NCBI GenBank assembly: GCA_934402375.1
Contig: CAKRUB010000024.1
Coordinates: 1 to 49,514 of the forward strand
DNA from: an uncultured Acetatifactor sp.
GTDB taxonomy: Bacteria; Bacillota; Clostridia; Lachnospirales; Lachnospiraceae
Direction: 5' to 3'
Length of the DNA: 49,514 bases
The notes under the pieces were generated by a model. The model searched no databases, was not told the origin of the DNA, and saw only the letters and a list, made by a program, of their open reading frames with translations. Both the position numbers and the translations under genes were made by a program. Each line of letters opens with the position of its first letter. The first letter of the stretch is position 1. Positions 1 through 7,881 of this stretch are shown piece after piece.

Positions 1-324
1 TTCAGAGACAGGAAGGATGAGGTGAAGAAGATGACACATCTGGATTACACATGGGAGAAAAGGGAGCAGATGATCCGAAAGGAAGAGTTTGAAGATGGTG
101 TCGCAGAGGGCATGGAGCGTGGAATTGAGCGTGGCGTGGAGCAGGGACGTGCTCAGCTATTGGCGGAGTTGGTTTGCAGTAAGCTGAAAAAAGGGAAGAC
201 ACCGGAGGAGATCGCGGATGCTCTGGAGGAACCGTTAGAAAATATACAGAAGATTTGCCGGATTGCAGAGCAGTATGCGCCGGAATATCCTGTCGAGCAA
301 GTGTGCCGCGCATTGATGGATTAG
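1..324 (+). CDS. C-terminal part of an Rpn-family (PD-(D/E)XK) nuclease / putative transposase, 5' truncated by window edge
   Basis: The frame is open from base 1, so the true start lies outside the window; the first internal start codons (GTG 22, ATG 31) should not be taken as the gene start. What remains is a charged helical tail with a glycine-spaced run (EGMERGIERGVEQGRAQ) followed by a small helical region (PEEIADALEEPLENI). This is the usual C-terminal tail of Rpn / DUF4351-like recombination-promoting nucleases, which are common and often multicopy in Lachnospiraceae. The catalytic nuclease core is not visible, so the family call rests on the tail alone. Confidence 0.6.
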   Translation, partial: FRDRKDEVKKMTHLDYTWEKREQMIRKEEFEDGVAEGMERGIERGVEQGRAQLLAELVCSKLKKGKTPEEIADALEEPLENIQKICRIAEQYAPEYPVEQVCRALMD

Positions 325-388
325 AGAGCGAGCCGCATAGCTGCCATAGTGCGCTGCGGTGGATAACCGACCAAAGGAGACAGATAGA

Positions 389-646
389 ATGAGGAAGATG
401 GAGTTTAAGATGGAAAGACCGGGACTTCTGGAAGCCGGACAGAAAATTACGGTGACAGAGGGACTGCTCCCCAGCAACTACTATTATACGATCGACCCGT
501 CCCTGGCGATGTCAGCAAATATTCCGTTTCGTGATCGCCTGAAAAACAGGGAAGGACTGGTGACGGAGGTCATAGAAAACGCGCGCGGTTTCTATGTCAC
601 GGTTGAGTTTGATGAGCCGGAGGTGGGAGAGAATGCAACAGTCTAA
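389..646 (+). CDS. hypothetical protein, 85 aa
   Basis: I do not recognise this family. Start ATG 389 is chosen because AAAGGAG (373-379) sits nine bases upstream; an upstream in-frame ATG at 359 lacks such a site. The protein is small, soluble and acidic at the C terminus, with no membrane segment; its C-terminal half (GLVTEVIENARGFYVTVEF) looks like beta strands. Its last 14 bases overlap the start of the shikimate-kinase-like gene (ATG 633), so the two are probably translationally coupled. Function unknown. Confidence 0.7.
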   Translation: MRKMEFKMERPGLLEAGQKITVTEGLLPSNYYYTIDPSLAMSANIPFRDRLKNREGLVTEVIENARGFYVTVEFDEPEVGENATV

Positions 647-1136
647 GGATAATATTGTGCTGATAGGTATGCCGGGTGCGGGAAAGAGTACTGTGGGTGT
701 TGTGCTTGCGAAGAATCTTGGCTACAGCTTTGTGGATTCTGACCTTGTAATCCAGCAGAAATACGGAAAACTTCTTCATGAGCTGATTTCGGAAAACGGG
801 ATAGAAGGCTTCTGGAAGATTGAAAATGATGTCAATGCGTCATTGAATCTGCATAAGAGTGTCATTGCAACCGGAGGAAGCGCAATCTACGGTGCCGGTG
901 CAATGGAGCATCTGCGGGAGATCGGAACGGTTATCTATCTGAAGCTGCCCTATGAGGAGATTGCAGATCGTCTTGGTGATCTGAATGCAAGAGGCGTGAC
1001 GCTGAAGCCCGGGCAGACATTACGGGATCTGTACGATGAAAGAGTTCCGCTCTATGAGAAATATGCCCATATTTCTATTGCCTGCAGTGGGAAGGTGCTC
1101 AGGGAAATTGTGCGTGAAATTGCGAAGATGGTCTGA
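633..1136 (+). CDS. shikimate kinase-like protein
   Basis: A 167-residue P-loop kinase of the AroK fold. It would phosphorylate shikimate with ATP in the cytoplasm if it is a true family member. Visible motifs: Walker A GMPGAGKST (residues 12-20), the DSD acid motif (35-37), an ATGGS element (79-83) and the C-terminal ERVPLYEKYA. Two substrate features differ from canonical enzymes as I know them: GGG is GGS, and the Phe-Arg pair that normally follows the first helix reads Phe-Trp (60-61). Either it is a diverged shikimate kinase or a kinase with another substrate. Start ATG 633 is preferred over upstream in-frame codons because of GGTGGGAGAGA just before it; it overlaps the preceding gene by 14 bases. 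Confidence 0.65.
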   Translation: MQQSKDNIVLIGMPGAGKSTVGVVLAKNLGYSFVDSDLVIQQKYGKLLHELISENGIEGFWKIENDVNASLNLHKSVIATGGSAIYGAGAMEHLREIGTVIYLKLPYEEIADRLGDLNARGVTLKPGQTLRDLYDERVPLYEKYAHISIACSGKVLREIVREIAKMV

Positions 1137-1236
1137 TTTAAAATATAAGCTGAATAGAAAGAAAACCTGACCTGAAATATGTATAAAGATCCGAATGTGG
1201 CAGAAACTATGAAAAAGATGTTTGGAGGAATATGCC

Positions 1237-1593
1237 ATGATGGATTATGTAAATGCCTTTTGGGTAGGCGGACTGATATGCGCCCTTGTGCAGCTTCTGA
1301 TGGAAAAGACGAAGATGATGCCGGGGCGTATTATGGTGCTTCTTGTTGTGACGGGGACGGTGCTCAGTGTGCTGGGATGGTATGAGCCATTTCAGGAGTA
1401 TGCAGGAGCCGGAGCGAGTGTGCCGCTGCTGGGCTTTGGAAATGTGTTGATGAAGGGTGTGAAGGAAGCGGTGAAGGAGCAGGGCTTCCTCGGTCTGTTT
1501 GCGGGAGGCTTCAAGGCCGGTGCGGTCGGAACCGCTGCAGCGCTGATCTTTGGTTATCTGGCAAGCCTCGTGTTTAAGCCGAAGATGAAATAA
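1237..1593 (+). CDS. spoVAE: stage V sporulation protein AE (SpoVAE)
   Basis: A 118-residue integral membrane protein with three to four hydrophobic segments and the family signatures FWVGGLICALVQ near the N terminus and the GFGNVLMKGVKEA / GGFKAGAVGTA region in the second half. SpoVA proteins form the channel that moves dipicolinic acid into the forespore and out at germination. Start ATG 1237 is supported by GGAGG at 1224-1228. The gene stands alone: neither spoVAC nor spoVAD is next to it, although these usually travel together, so its partners must lie elsewhere. It ends at a shared terminator. Confidence 0.88.
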   Translation: MMDYVNAFWVGGLICALVQLLMEKTKMMPGRIMVLLVVTGTVLSVLGWYEPFQEYAGAGASVPLLGFGNVLMKGVKEAVKEQGFLGLFAGGFKAGAVGTAAALIFGYLASLVFKPKMK

Positions 1594-1659
1594 GAGAAAA
1601 ACTGTCTGACCGGAGAGGAGCTATTGAGCCTCTCTGATCAGACAGTATTGCTTTAATTT
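1592..1659. terminator. bidirectional intrinsic terminator between spoVAE and the GNAT gene
   Basis: A hairpin with outer arms ACTGTCTGA (1601-1609) and TCAGACAGT (1638-1646) and inner GAGAGG/CCTCTC pairing lies between convergent genes. The loop carries the stop codon of the minus-strand gene. The minus-strand side is followed by a clear T run (A run in the plus strand, around 1595-1600); the plus-strand side has only a weak T-rich tail, so termination is probably stronger for the minus transcript. Confidence 0.75.
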
Positions 1660-2256
1660 GAAATGCTTCTCAAGAACACCGAAGATTTTGAAATTGAATT
1701 GCTGGTAAAATGCCACATTCTTAGGGTTGTGGGTTTCAAGCGAAAGCATCATTTTATGCGCGTCGGCATAGCGGATTGCCTCCTCTACCAGAGTGGCGGC
1801 AATGCCGTGGTGTTGCATCTCGGGATCGACGGCGAGGTAGATGATGTGCATTCTGTTTTTCTGGTGCAGTTGGTCGGTCCAGCTGGAATTCAGGTAATCT
1901 CTGCCGAGTATGAAGTTGAAAAAGGTCTTCAGCGAATGGTCTTCTTTGATGAGATAACCGTCAGTGCGGAGGGATGCCAAAACCTCGCTGAAATAATACT
2001 TCAAGAGATTGTATGGCTCCGCCTCATCGGAGACGACGAGAACGCCGTTTAACTCCTTGCTGTCGGCGAAAATCTCACAGGTCTCATAGAATTCTGTCAT
2101 GTCGCAGGAAAATAATTCGGGCATCAGCCGCTTCCGGATATCCTCATCGGGGATCAGCTCCTGATAGAGCGGGTCGAGAGAGAAGCACTTATTCAGCAGT
2201 GCCTCGAGCTTCGGAAGATCTTCTGCCTGCACATGGTAAAGCTTATCACTTGTCAT
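1621..2256 (-). CDS. GNAT-family N-acetyltransferase
   Basis: A 211-residue GCN5-related acetyltransferase. The acetyl-CoA binding motif A is visible as YLAVDPEMQHHGIAATLVEEA, followed by the later-strand motif NPKNVAFYQQFNFK. It transfers an acetyl group from acetyl-CoA to an amine; the substrate cannot be read from the sequence. It is the last gene of a three-gene minus-strand operon and overlaps the end of the M28 peptidase gene by 11 bases, which suggests coupled translation. Confidence 0.85.
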   Translation of the reverse strand: MTSDKLYHVQAEDLPKLEALLNKCFSLDPLYQELIPDEDIRKRLMPELFSCDMTEFYETCEIFADSKELNGVLVVSDEAEPYNLLKYYFSEVLASLRTDGYLIKEDHSLKTFFNFILGRDYLNSSWTDQLHQKNRMHIIYLAVDPEMQHHGIAATLVEEAIRYADAHKMMLSLETHNPKNVAFYQQFNFKIFGVLEKHFKLKQYCLIREAQ

Positions 2257-4330
2257 AACTATCCTTTCCGGCCCCGGATAAGGGCGTTGCTTCTGAACTG
2301 CTCATTGCTTCCGTCAGAAGCTGTTTTATTTCGTCTGTGGCTTCCTTCATTTTCTTTATTTCACAGCGGTACAGCTCCGCCTGTCTCCCGTAGGCACTTT
2401 CCAGAAAAGCGATCTCATCCGAACAATCGCTGTCAGCGGACTGCTCCTTCTCCAACAGGCCTATCACAACATCGAAGAGATCCTCGTGGCCGATAATTCT
2501 GCCGTAGCCCCATTTCAAGCGCTCCTTCGGCTGATACAGGCTGTTGCCCGTAAAATGCTCATAGACCTCTCTGTCAAAGGAAAATGCATAAAAATTATTG
2601 TCGATCTGGTACAGCTTTCGCAGGGCGACAGAGATTTTTCCCTGTCTCAAGTCATTCACAGCCTCTGAGAGGAGGAGTAGATGCTCCTGCAGAATGCGGT
2701 GGGGAAAGAGAACATTGCCGTGCCAGTCGATGCGAACGAAGCTGTCCTGCTCCTTCTGGAACGCGGCAAGGAGCTTTGCCTCCGCGACCCGTGAGTGGGA
2801 GAAGAGTTCATCCGCCTCCGCAAGACGGTTCCCGTCCAGAGCCTGTGCATAGGCAGCATTCAGCTCGTTGACCTTCCTGTAGATGGGCGCGGCGGCTTCC
2901 GCGGCAGCTTGCAGGGCATCTGTCAGTGCAGCGCTGTCCGCCCCGAGCGCTTCGCAGCGAGGAAGGTCGAGCAGGGAGGCGGCTCTTTGCAGCACTCCTG
3001 CGAAGGACAGAGGAACGACGACGGTCTCGTCGATTGCCATCAGCAGCAGGCCGAACAGCTCGTGGTGCATCCGGTAGACATCCTCGTCGTAATAGTTGTC
3101 GTTGTCGAACTGTGAATGATAGTTGGTCTCCATGAAGCTTCCGCCGGTAAAATCATTCACCATGGAAGGAATGCCGGCGATGGCGATGGAAAAATCATCG
3201 GACCATGTCTCGATGGGCGCGGTGATCTTAGTCTCCTCCGGGTAGGCGGGAGTCAGCGTGGGCAGATCCTCCAGAAAGTGCTCCAGAAACGGAAGATATT
3301 CCCATGTGCTTCTGATCCTAGCCCTTGTTCCGTGGGCAAGGGCGGGCAGTTCAAAGTTAAGATCCGCGATCACCTTTCCGCGCCAGTCGGGATGGACGGT
3401 GAAGACCTCCTCGTAGGCGCCGGTTGACCAGTCGAACTGGGAGTCGATGACGCCCCATTCTTCGGATGCCATGGCACAGAAGGTTAGGGTATTCTCCGGC
3501 TGGTAGCCAATCTCCGACAGTGTTCTGGCAATACATAGCATCATGGAGATGGCGGTGTTATCATCCTGAAAGCCGTCGAAGTAGGAATCATAGTGCGCAG
3601 AGAGAAGGATGCGCCGCTCGGGGTGCCGCCCCGGAATCTCGCCTACGATGTTGTAGGTTGTCTGGTCGGGGGTCACGCGGGAAACCGCATCCAGACAGAC
3701 GGGAAGCTCGCCCTTTGCCTGTGCGTTGAGTGCCTGCTTCAACAGGGCGGCATCTCTGCGCGAGATGGAGAAGGCGGGGGCATCGGCTGGACCGGAGATG
3801 TCCTGTGCATTTAACGCTGCCTCATCCACCTCACCGTAGCCGCCTGTCTGTACTGCGATGACAGCGGCGGCGCCCTTCAGGTGCGCCTGATAGACGGGAT
3901 AGTTGATCCACCATTCATCCCGCTGATTGATATCAACCAGCACCAGCTTGCCGGTGACATCCTTTCCCACATAGTCGAATTTTGTGCCCTTCCCGACATA
4001 GACCAGGGAGAAGGGGGCAGCGCCGTCGGTTATAAAGTTTGTCTGGTAGGAGCCGAGCTGTACGGTCCGGGCAGCGCCGTCCTCTGTGCGGAAGGTCAGT
4101 ATCGCCCGCTGGAACTCCCATGCGTCAACCCTGATCGCATCCTTGTAGACGATGGGAAAGCCCAGGGAACGCATTGTGTCGGCGAGCAGTTCGCCGGTTG
4201 CCAGCTCTGCGGCGGAGCCTGCTGTCCGATAGCCGAGTGCGGGGTTGGAGGCATTCTTTTCCATTTCCTTTGCCAGACGGTAGGACCAGGAGACATCCAG
4301 AGCCTTTAAGTATTCCTGTTGTTTTTTCAT
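2246..4330 (-). CDS. M28-family zinc aminopeptidase with PA domain
   Basis: A 694-residue protein with the M28 metallopeptidase order: a PA-like inserted domain (about residues 100-210), then AHYDSYFDG (H246), QDDNT (D257), the catalytic Glu pair in ASEEWG (E290-E291) and a late His in NYHSQFDN (H405). These are the ligands expected for a co-catalytic dizinc aminopeptidase or carboxypeptidase. There is no signal peptide, so it is likely cytoplasmic. A long C-terminal helical region of roughly 250 residues follows the catalytic domain, ending in MKEATDEIKQLL. Its start codon overlaps the upstream gene's stop as ATGA. The natural substrate is unknown. Confidence 0.88.
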   Translation of the reverse strand: MKKQQEYLKALDVSWSYRLAKEMEKNASNPALGYRTAGSAAELATGELLADTMRSLGFPIVYKDAIRVDAWEFQRAILTFRTEDGAARTVQLGSYQTNFITDGAAPFSLVYVGKGTKFDYVGKDVTGKLVLVDINQRDEWWINYPVYQAHLKGAAAVIAVQTGGYGEVDEAALNAQDISGPADAPAFSISRRDAALLKQALNAQAKGELPVCLDAVSRVTPDQTTYNIVGEIPGRHPERRILLSAHYDSYFDGFQDDNTAISMMLCIARTLSEIGYQPENTLTFCAMASEEWGVIDSQFDWSTGAYEEVFTVHPDWRGKVIADLNFELPALAHGTRARIRSTWEYLPFLEHFLEDLPTLTPAYPEETKITAPIETWSDDFSIAIAGIPSMVNDFTGGSFMETNYHSQFDNDNYYDEDVYRMHHELFGLLLMAIDETVVVPLSFAGVLQRAASLLDLPRCEALGADSAALTDALQAAAEAAAPIYRKVNELNAAYAQALDGNRLAEADELFSHSRVAEAKLLAAFQKEQDSFVRIDWHGNVLFPHRILQEHLLLLSEAVNDLRQGKISVALRKLYQIDNNFYAFSFDREVYEHFTGNSLYQPKERLKWGYGRIIGHEDLFDVVIGLLEKEQSADSDCSDEIAFLESAYGRQAELYRCEIKKMKEATDEIKQLLTEAMSSSEATPLSGAGKDSYDK

Positions 4331-4842
4331 AGGTTATCTCCTCCTGAGTACGCGATTTCCTTTCCATCGAGGTATTTCAGCATCGCTTTATCCCAGATCC
4401 GGTCAGGTTCCTTGGAAAGAAGAAAGGTGTGGAACGAAGTGCCCGTTGTGAGCACTGCCCGCGTGCCGTCGTAACGTATCGTCAGGACGAGTGCCTTTAG
4501 CTGGGAGGGGTCAACGTCACAGTTTTCTCGTGCCAGAAGTGCCAGCGCCTTTTCCGGCATGAGATGCAGTACAAAGCGAAAGAAGAGGGGGGGACGCTTT
4601 CCCTTGATCAGATCAAAGCAGAAGCCCCTGAGTTCACTCCACGGGCGGAAGCCTTCATAGGAGGCGGGGTAAGGGGACTCGTCCTCGCGCCCCGCAAAAA
4701 AGTCTTCGTTGATATGTCCGTCTATTGTGAAGGTATTCACGGTGCTGATCACTGCCTCCTCCAACAGAAAACCGTCGAAGGCATCGGAAGTCAGCAGCTT
4801 ACTCATAAAATTTTTCATGGAAGAAATTTCAATTGCGACCAT
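4327..4842 (-). CDS. DUF5721-like protein
   Basis: A 171-residue soluble protein beginning MVAIEISSMKNFMSKLL. It resembles, from memory, the small Lachnospiraceae family DUF5721, with FDGFLLEEA, the FTIDGHIN strand and a C-terminal half containing LVLTIRYDG. No catalytic motif is evident. It heads the operon DUF5721-M28-GNAT, with its stop overlapping the peptidase start by four bases (ATGA). A good minus-strand promoter lies about 60 bases upstream. Function unknown; family assignment moderately sure. Confidence 0.7.
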   Translation of the reverse strand: MVAIEISSMKNFMSKLLTSDAFDGFLLEEAVISTVNTFTIDGHINEDFFAGREDESPYPASYEGFRPWSELRGFCFDLIKGKRPPLFFRFVLHLMPEKALALLARENCDVDPSQLKALVLTIRYDGTRAVLTTGTSFHTFLLSKEPDRIWDKAMLKYLDGKEIAYSGGDNL

Positions 4843-4902
4843 TTTTACCTCATTGATGTTCTATTCTATCTGATTTTAAATTAATCTTACAGCTACCCCT
4901 AC

Positions 4903-4931
4903 AGTATAGTACAAATTGGTTTTTGTGTACA
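4903..4931 (-). promoter_or_regulatory. sigma-A-type promoter for the DUF5721-M28-GNAT operon
   Basis: Read on the minus strand: -35 TGTACA (4926-4931), 17-base spacer, -10 TATACT (4903-4908), about 60 bases before the first start codon at 4842. Confidence 0.6.
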
Positions 4932-4970
4932 TAATGTTTTTCTTTACAGGGAACAAATATTGTGCTAACA

Positions 4971-4999
4971 TTGACGTAGTAATGAAAACTACATGTAAA
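4971..4999 (+). promoter_or_regulatory. candidate promoter for degV
   Basis: TTGACG (4971-4976), 17 bases, TGTAAA (4994-4999). The -10 is weak. AT-rich alternatives closer to the gene (around 5034-5055) have poor spacing, so this is the best but uncertain choice. Confidence 0.3.
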
Positions 5000-5105
5000 A
5001 GAACCTGAAACCTTAATGAATAATTTCGATAACTTGATATAAAATGTAATATAGTCATACCTGTGGATGTGACTCCACGGGCGGCGGAAAGGCAGGGGAA
5101 GCGTT

Positions 5106-5942
5106 ATGAGTTATAGGATTGTGGTTGACAGCTGTTGTGAGTTGCCGGAGGAACTGGCAAAGGACGAGAGATTCCGGGTCGTACCGCTGGAGCTATCGGT
5201 GGGAGATTATCATATCATGGATGATGAAAATTTCAGTCAGGCGGACTTCCTGCAGAGGGTGGCGGAGTATCCGGAATGTCCGAAATCAGCCTGCCCATCG
5301 CCCGAAAAGTTCCTGAGCGCCTACGGGACAGAGGCAGAGCGGGTGTATGTGATCACGCTGTCCTCCCAGCTCAGCGGAAGCTATAACAGCGCGATGCTGG
5401 CGCAGCGGATCTATCTGGAGGAGCATGGGGAGAAGCACATCCATGTGTTTGACTCGGAGTCGGCAAGCTGCGGAGAAACACAGATCGCCTTGAAGATCAT
5501 GGAGCTTGAGGAGCAGGGGCTGAACTTTGAGACGATAGTGGAGAAGGTGGAGGCATTCAGGAGCAGTGTGCGCACTTACTTTGTGCTGGACAATCTTGAC
5601 ACGCTCCGTAAGAACGGCAGACTTTCGGCGGTAAAGGCGCTGGTTGCATCGACTCTGAGCATTAAGCCGATCATGGCGGGCTGCAAGGGAATGATTCTCC
5701 AGAAGGCACAGTGTGTCGGAATGAAGAAGGCAATTGCGCGGCTGGGGGAGATCTTGGTGTCTGAGTTGAAGGATGCGAAGGAGAGATGCCTGATTATCAG
5801 CCATTGCAATGCGCCGGAGCGCGCAGAGCTGATGAAAAAGCTGATCCTTGCCAAGACGGAGATCAAGCGTGTGATCATCTTGAACACCAGAGGCATCAGC
5901 AGCATGTATGCCAACGATGGCGGCATCATCGTAACGGTATAA
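5106..5942 (+). CDS. DegV family fatty-acid-binding protein
   Basis: A 278-residue protein with the DegV/FakB order: YRIVVDSCCELP at the start, KSACPSPEKF (the TSQPSP position), the SSQLSGSYNSA lipid-headgroup loop, DSESASCGE, and a C-terminal domain ending in NDGGIIVTV. Such proteins bind a fatty acid and, with a FakA kinase, present it for phosphorylation so that exogenous fatty acids enter phospholipid synthesis. No fakA is nearby. AGGCAGGGGAAGCG precedes the start at 5106. Which acyl chain it binds cannot be told. Confidence 0.9.
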   Translation: MSYRIVVDSCCELPEELAKDERFRVVPLELSVGDYHIMDDENFSQADFLQRVAEYPECPKSACPSPEKFLSAYGTEAERVYVITLSSQLSGSYNSAMLAQRIYLEEHGEKHIHVFDSESASCGETQIALKIMELEEQGLNFETIVEKVEAFRSSVRTYFVLDNLDTLRKNGRLSAVKALVASTLSIKPIMAGCKGMILQKAQCVGMKKAIARLGEILVSELKDAKERCLIISHCNAPERAELMKKLILAKTEIKRVIILNTRGISSMYANDGGIIVTV

Positions 5943-6035
5943 GATGAGCTGATAAATTGCGAAACCTTCTCTTGCGGCAGCATGAAATTTCTGGTAATAT
6001 TGGAACAGAGGCAAACTGTTGCATGGAGAAGGAAG

Positions 6036-6443
6036 ATGAATAAGCGGAGTGTTTGCGGGCAGCGTCTTTTATGCCTGTTCCTAATTCTATTCATGATTCT
6101 TGCGGGAATGCGCACTGAAGTGATTCAGGCGGATTCCTTTTCTTCGTCTTTAGTCTGCCAGACAGCAGCCATCCAGCAGGTCAGAGGCGCGAAGGATATT
6201 GTACTTTACCGCAGCACCAGCCTTCTGGAGATGGCGGAAAAATGTTCGATTACGGAGCCGGTCAGACGAACCGCCCAGAACATGAGGATCGGACAATGGT
6301 TTCTTACAGCAATTATTCTGGCGGCTTTGCTCGGACAGCAGCTGCCGGCGGACAGGTCTGTCCTTCCTAAGGGCGTCTGTGAGAATCAGTACAGACGGAG
6401 AACCCTCGAGTATATTCACCACATGGACGGCAAAAAAGCATAA
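6036..6443 (+). CDS. hypothetical membrane or exported protein, 135 aa
   Basis: Not a family I recognise. From the preferred start ATG 6036 (GGAG at 6025-6028) it opens with a basic stretch and a strong hydrophobic segment (LLCLFLILFMILAGM), which could be a signal peptide or an anchor. A second hydrophobic segment (FLTAIILAALLG) lies near residue 95. The tail is basic (NQYRRRTLEYIHH). It follows degV by about 90 bases on the same strand. No enzymatic motif is seen. Confidence 0.55.
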   Translation: MNKRSVCGQRLLCLFLILFMILAGMRTEVIQADSFSSSLVCQTAAIQQVRGAKDIVLYRSTSLLEMAEKCSITEPVRRTAQNMRIGQWFLTAIILAALLGQQLPADRSVLPKGVCENQYRRRTLEYIHHMDGKKA

Positions 6444-6569
6444 CTGCCATAGGAGCTTTTGAAACGCTTGTAGGAGCGTCTTTTTGGCGTGTCTGTCTTT
6501 TCGGGAGAAAGGACTTTTTGACGTGCCGGAATCCGCTGTACATAACAGGTAAAAGGAGAGAAAGACGAT

Positions 6570-6731
6570 ATGGTTGAAAAGGTTGTGTTTGCAGTGATGA
6601 TGATCGTTGCTGCGGGAGCCGGTATCATGGGCTGCATTTACGAAATTGGCGGAAGAAGAAAAGCGAATGCAGAAGGTAAGAGTCCGGAGGGCGAAGCTGC
6701 TTCGGAGGAAAAGGAGACTGAAAAAAGATGA
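6570..6731 (+). CDS. small single-pass membrane protein, 53 aa
   Basis: ATG 6570 follows AGGAG (6554-6558) by eleven bases and runs to TGA 6729-6731. The product starts MVEKVVFAVMMIVAAGAG, one membrane helix, followed by a charged, Glu/Lys-rich cytoplasmic-type tail (GEAASEEKETEKR). Its stop overlaps the next start as ATGA, the spacing seen in translationally coupled genes, which supports both being real. Function unknown. Confidence 0.55.
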   Translation: MVEKVVFAVMMIVAAGAGIMGCIYEIGGRRKANAEGKSPEGEAASEEKETEKR

Positions 6732-6871
6732 GCGTAGGAATGTGGATTATTGTTATTCTGGGTGGAGCTGCAGGATTTATCTCCACCATGTACATTGTTG
6801 CATCGATTATCGGAGTTCTGGTTTACAAGTTCTATCGTAAGTGCAGATACCATATCTCCCTCTTTAACTAA
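6728..6871 (+). CDS. small single-pass membrane protein, 47 aa
   Basis: ATG 6728 overlaps the previous stop by four bases and has AAGGAG at 6711-6716, again eleven bases upstream. The product has a hydrophobic stretch with small residues (MWIIVILGGAAGF, then IVASIIGVLVY) and a basic end (KFYRKCRYH). It reads as one long or two short helices. The stop codon overlaps the convergent LytTR gene's stop and sits in the loop of a hairpin. Probably works with the 53-residue neighbour; function unknown. Confidence 0.5.
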   Translation: MSVGMWIIVILGGAAGFISTMYIVASIIGVLVYKFYRKCRYHISLFN

Positions 6872-6878
6872 GAGGGAG
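6856..6878. terminator. hairpin spanning both stop codons of convergent genes
   Basis: A perfect 9-bp inverted repeat CTCCCTCTT (6856-6864) / AAGAGGGAG (6870-6878) with a five-base loop covers both the plus-strand TAA (6869-6871) and the minus-strand TAG (6868-6870). Neither side has a good T run, so it may act as an RNA 3'-end stabiliser or a weak terminator. Confidence 0.45.
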
Positions 6879-7581
6879 TGCCGAACTGTGCCAGAAGCTT
6901 TCTGGCATAGGGCATGCATCTGTGAGAGATGTGAAAGGTCTTGCCATCGCTCATTTTGGCATTGCCCAGAAAGATTTTTTCCATGTAACGTCCGTTCAGC
7001 ACGACATTTCTCGTCGGAGAGAAGAACGTAGGAAAGGGCTCCAGCTGGGAAAATAAATTCTGGGCATTGTCAAGGAGTGTGAGCATACGACCGTCCTTTA
7101 AGTGGATATGCAGCTTTCCGCCGGAGCCTACGGCATACAGGATGTCCGGCTCCGTGACATAGTAGGTCTCCTTCTCGACGCGGAGCTCGATCAGGGGAAT
7201 TGCCTGCTTTGTAATCTCAAGGGCGCGGTCGAGACTGGCAGACAGCTCGTCAGCCTTGATCGGTTTGTCCAGAAAAAAGACATTGACCGGGAAGGTCATC
7301 TCCCGGTAATCAATATCAGAACAACACATCACAATGGGCGCGTTGACGCCATTTTTGATCAGCGCATTTACCACATCCGCCCCGGTAACGCCGGGGGTCT
7401 TACACATATCAATATAGAATACATCATACTGCATGGGATTCGTGAGAAGCGATTCGGAATTTCCGAAGGAGTCCACGAACAGAATGCCCTCGTCGGCGGC
7501 GCGGCGGTCGGATTCCCGTTTGACCAGACGCTCGAATTGCTTGCGGTCGGCAACATTGTCATCACACAGTGCGATATGCAT
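6868..7581 (-). CDS. LytTR-family response regulator
   Basis: A 237-residue regulator: receiver domain (residues 1-120) with acidic pair D7-D8, phospho-acceptor D58 (YIDM) and conserved K106 (DKP), then a LytTR DNA-binding domain with the typical YVTEPDILYAVGSGGKLHIHLKDG and FFSPTRNVVLN strands. This class (LytR/AgrA/AlgR) responds to a membrane kinase, but no kinase gene is adjacent. It lies 15 bases after the DUF1294 gene and appears to be the last gene of the argG operon. Signal and targets are unknown. Confidence 0.9.
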   Translation of the reverse strand: MHIALCDDNVADRKQFERLVKRESDRRAADEGILFVDSFGNSESLLTNPMQYDVFYIDMCKTPGVTGADVVNALIKNGVNAPIVMCCSDIDYREMTFPVNVFFLDKPIKADELSASLDRALEITKQAIPLIELRVEKETYYVTEPDILYAVGSGGKLHIHLKDGRMLTLLDNAQNLFSQLEPFPTFFSPTRNVVLNGRYMEKIFLGNAKMSDGKTFHISHRCMPYARKLLAQFGTPS

Positions 7582-7596
7582 AACAGCTTCCCCCTT

Positions 7597-7869
7597 TTAA
7601 TGGATAGGCAGCAGCAGATACAGGAGGAAAGCCTGCACGAGGAAGATCGCGGGCATTCCGTATCTGAAGTACCAATGCTTTGTCTTATGGTGAAAATAAT
7701 GCATTCCGAGAGTACAGCCTAAGGAACCGCCTACCAGTGCGGTCAGAAACAAAGAAGCCTCCGAGATGCGCCAGGCACCCCGGATGGCTCTTTTTTTGTC
7801 GATTCCCATGACTGCAAATCCCAGAAGGTTCACAATGACCAAATAGGCAGCAAGGATTTTATAAAGCAT
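7597..7869 (-). CDS. DUF1294 family membrane protein
   Basis: A 90-residue protein of three to four helices. It carries the family pattern GIDKKRA, then WRISEASL, LVGGSLGCTLGMHYFHHKTKHWYFRYG, that is a Gly-rich turn followed by a conserved His/Lys stretch. Function of the family is unknown. Twelve bases separate it from argG upstream and 15 from the LytTR gene downstream, so the three are probably cotranscribed. Its ribosome site is weak (GGGG seven bases before the start). Confidence 0.85.
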   Translation of the reverse strand: MLYKILAAYLVIVNLLGFAVMGIDKKRAIRGAWRISEASLFLTALVGGSLGCTLGMHYFHHKTKHWYFRYGMPAIFLVQAFLLYLLLPIH

Positions 7870-7881
7870 ACGGCAACCCCA

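Noticed and set aside
6466..6487. Intrinsic terminator after the 135-residue hypothetical gene
   Set aside because: The ACGCT/AGCGT stem is only five base pairs, though followed by T5; too weak to list as a feature.
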